From: Bacteroides caecigallinarum
Lineage (GTDB): Bacteria; Bacteroidota; Bacteroidia; Bacteroidales; Bacteroidaceae
DNA length: 64,000 bases
Reading direction: 5' to 3'
Assembly (NCBI RefSeq): GCF_021531075.1
Contig: NZ_JADYTJ010000010.1
Coordinates: 20,265-84,264 of the forward strand
Within the stretch, counting starts at the first letter, position 1; the number at the start of each line of letters is the position of its first letter. Below are positions 63,055-64,000 of this stretch, in pieces. The position numbers were made by a program, and so were the translations under genes. The notes beneath the pieces are model-generated. The model was not told the DNA's origin, searched no databases, and saw only the letters and a list, made by a program, of their open reading frames with translations.

Positions 63055-63354
63055 CTACTTCGATGCACTATCCTTTATGTAACCATCCAACAGGTCTTCC
63101 AGTTGTTTTATTTTTTCTGTATATGGTGATGTATCTACTGAATCTTTAATTTTGGCGTTTTCATATGCCAGTTCCAGTGCCACCATAGTCCAGTGTTTCA
63201 TGGTTCCGAGATTCGGATATAGACTGCGGTATTTGTTCAGTTTATTGTCAATCATCTTGGCAGCTTCACGGTAGAATATTTCCTCTTCACGACTAATCAC
63301 CAATGGATACCGTTCTCTGTCAATCTGCAAGTGTATTTTCAGCTTGTCGTCCAT
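63055..63354 (-). CDS. zapA: Cell division protein ZapA
   Basis: A 99-residue FtsZ-associated protein. The N-terminal LKIHLQIDRERYPLVISREEEIFYREAAKMID matches the ZapA head and the rest forms a coiled-coil helix (ALELAYENAKIKDS). It stabilises the FtsZ ring. It lies 31 bases downstream of the coiled-coil gene, forming an operon. Confidence 0.92.
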   Translation of the reverse strand: MDDKLKIHLQIDRERYPLVISREEEIFYREAAKMIDNKLNKYRSLYPNLGTMKHWTMVALELAYENAKIKDSVDTSPYTEKIKQLEDLLDGYIKDSASK

Positions 63355-63385
63355 ATATTAATGTTTCACTGTCTTTTCTTTCCGT

Positions 63386-63679
63386 TTATTTGTTCAGCAA
63401 AGCAATACATTTATCGACCTCACGCACCAGCCTCGTAAGTCTTTGTTTTGTGTCTCTTATTTCATTGTCATTGACACTTATCATACGGGCCATTTTCAGG
63501 TTTGTATATCTGGTTTCAAGTTCCTTAATCTTACTTAACAGAGCCTGTATTTCAGAATCTTTATCGGCTATGGATTGCTTTAACAGAGCATTTTCCTTTT
63601 TCTCTTCATTGTATAAAAATAGGATATGCCTTAGCTTTCCTTCAAAACTGTTTAGTAGATTTTTATCCTCTTCTGTCAT
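63386..63679 (-). CDS. Short coiled-coil protein upstream of zapA
   Basis: A 97-residue, highly charged protein with continuous heptad character (about 5-60 and 70-95), no membrane segment and no catalytic motif. I do not recognise a named family. Its place directly before zapA, with a shared TATATTTG promoter (minus strand, 63709 down to 63702), suggests a ZapB-like partner in division, which is inference. Confidence 0.7.
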   Translation of the reverse strand: MTEEDKNLLNSFEGKLRHILFLYNEEKKENALLKQSIADKDSEIQALLSKIKELETRYTNLKMARMISVNDNEIRDTKQRLTRLVREVDKCIALLNK

Positions 63680-63933
63680 CTATACTACCTAATTTCTATG
63701 ACAAATATAGCATATAACTTCGAAATATGAAAATTTTTTTCTCATTTTGTATATTTATTTTGTTATTCGGTTTGTTCTGATAATGGAATGTACCATAAAT
63801 CTTAAAGTTTTAAAACCTTTTGCAAAAGCTTTTCAAACAGTTTTAAATTTTGCTTTAGATGCCTGTTATATATTGAAATTCCCATGAGATAAAAAAATCA
63901 CGCCAAAGAGAATGTAAATAGTCAAGCTGAAGT

Positions 63934-63941
63934 TACCTTTG
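63934..63941 (+). promoter_or_regulatory. -7 box of the gene running off the window
   Basis: TACCTTTG, 28 bases before the ATG at 63969. Confidence 0.6.
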
Positions 63942-63968
63942 TATAGTGTAACCCTAAATGTATCAGTT

Positions 63969-64000
63969 ATGGCAGAAGTGACATTCCCTCAGTTGATACA
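63969..64000 (+). CDS. Start of an unidentified gene (3' end outside window)
   Basis: ATG followed by ten open codons reading MAEVTFPQLI, with a good -7 box at the expected distance. Too short to assign. The 289 bases upstream to the minus-strand gene hold only the two promoters and a short AT-rich repeat at 63817-63837. Confidence 0.5.
   Translation, partial: MAEVTFPQLI

Noticed and set aside
1..64000. Insertion sequences, prophage or conjugative element
   Set aside because: No transposase, integrase, relaxase or phage structural gene was recognised in any frame, and gene order and strand runs look like stable chromosome.

Overview
The window is ordinary-looking chromosome of a gut-type Bacteroidales bacterium, most likely Bacteroides, Phocaeicola or a close relative. 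The evidence is the recurrent Bacteroidota -7 promoter box (TAnnTTTG, usually TATCTTTG or TACCTTTG), weak AT-rich ribosome binding sites, SCxx-type lipoproteins, and Bacteroidales families such as the DUF4492-cydAB operon, OxyR next to thioredoxin, a NigD-like lipoprotein and a RapZ C-terminal-domain protein. I see no transposase, integrase, phage gene, rRNA or CRISPR array.

Layout. 1-1425: D-2-hydroxyacid dehydrogenase (first codons outside the window) and a C_GCAxxG_C_C redox protein. 1641-8288 (minus): LytTR regulator and LytS-type kinase, then a MacB/LolD/MacA/TolC tripartite efflux operon. 8453-13206: oxygen-related block with DUF4492-cydA-cydB, thioredoxin plus a small membrane protein, and divergent OxyR. 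13207-16788: a tandem array of 22-bp hairpin repeats, phosphosugar mutase and a MATE exporter. 16790-22618 (minus): lipoprotein, a 1425-residue PD-(D/E)XK nuclease-helicase fusion and an SDR enzyme. 22740-27725 (minus): a glycosyltransferase/HIT-like fusion, SpoIID-type protein and AmpG-like transporter. 27967-33406: DMP19-like acidic protein, NigD-like lipoprotein, then yip1-smpB-metH. 33452-35639 (minus): an overlapping operon of AmgK-like kinase, RapZ C-terminal domain and MurU-like nucleotidyltransferase. 35705-41297 (minus): GH3 glycosidase and uvrA.

41410-46502 is the most interesting regulatory region. A hemerythrin protein with a degenerate DUF542-like N-terminus is translationally coupled to a NarL/LuxR-type regulator that has lost its phospho-acceptor Asp. 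An identical 18-bp palindrome, ATACCTA-N4-TAGGTAT, lies before this operon, before a probable small RNA gene just downstream, and before pflB. In all three places its centre is exactly 38.5 bp from the last base of the -7 box. This predicts a small regulon linking the hemerythrin/regulator pair to pyruvate formate-lyase and an sRNA.

46745-47105 is a four-gene tRNA cluster (Ser-GCT, Arg-ACG, Glu-CTC, Ser-GCT). 47343-52849 holds a DMT transporter, a zinc-ribbon mini-protein, a MaoC-like protein, sdaA and mutS2. 53126-56774 is a compact operon PqqD / ABC exporter / S26-type peptidase / HprK-like kinase / PqqD. It has the parts of a RiPP maturation and export system but no visible precursor or core cyclase. 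56970-61333 is a potABCD polyamine importer whose binding protein carries an extra C-terminal membrane anchor. 61424-63679 (minus) is a coiled-coil protein, zapA and rny, and a new gene begins at 63969 and runs off the window.

Two themes join distant genes. One is peptidoglycan turnover and recycling (SpoIID, AmpG-like transporter, AmgK/MurU-like pair with RapZ domain). The other is response to oxygen or reactive species and the switch to fermentation (cydAB, OxyR/thioredoxin, hemerythrin regulator, pfl). All functional calls rest on reading translated sequence and motifs; no database search was possible.
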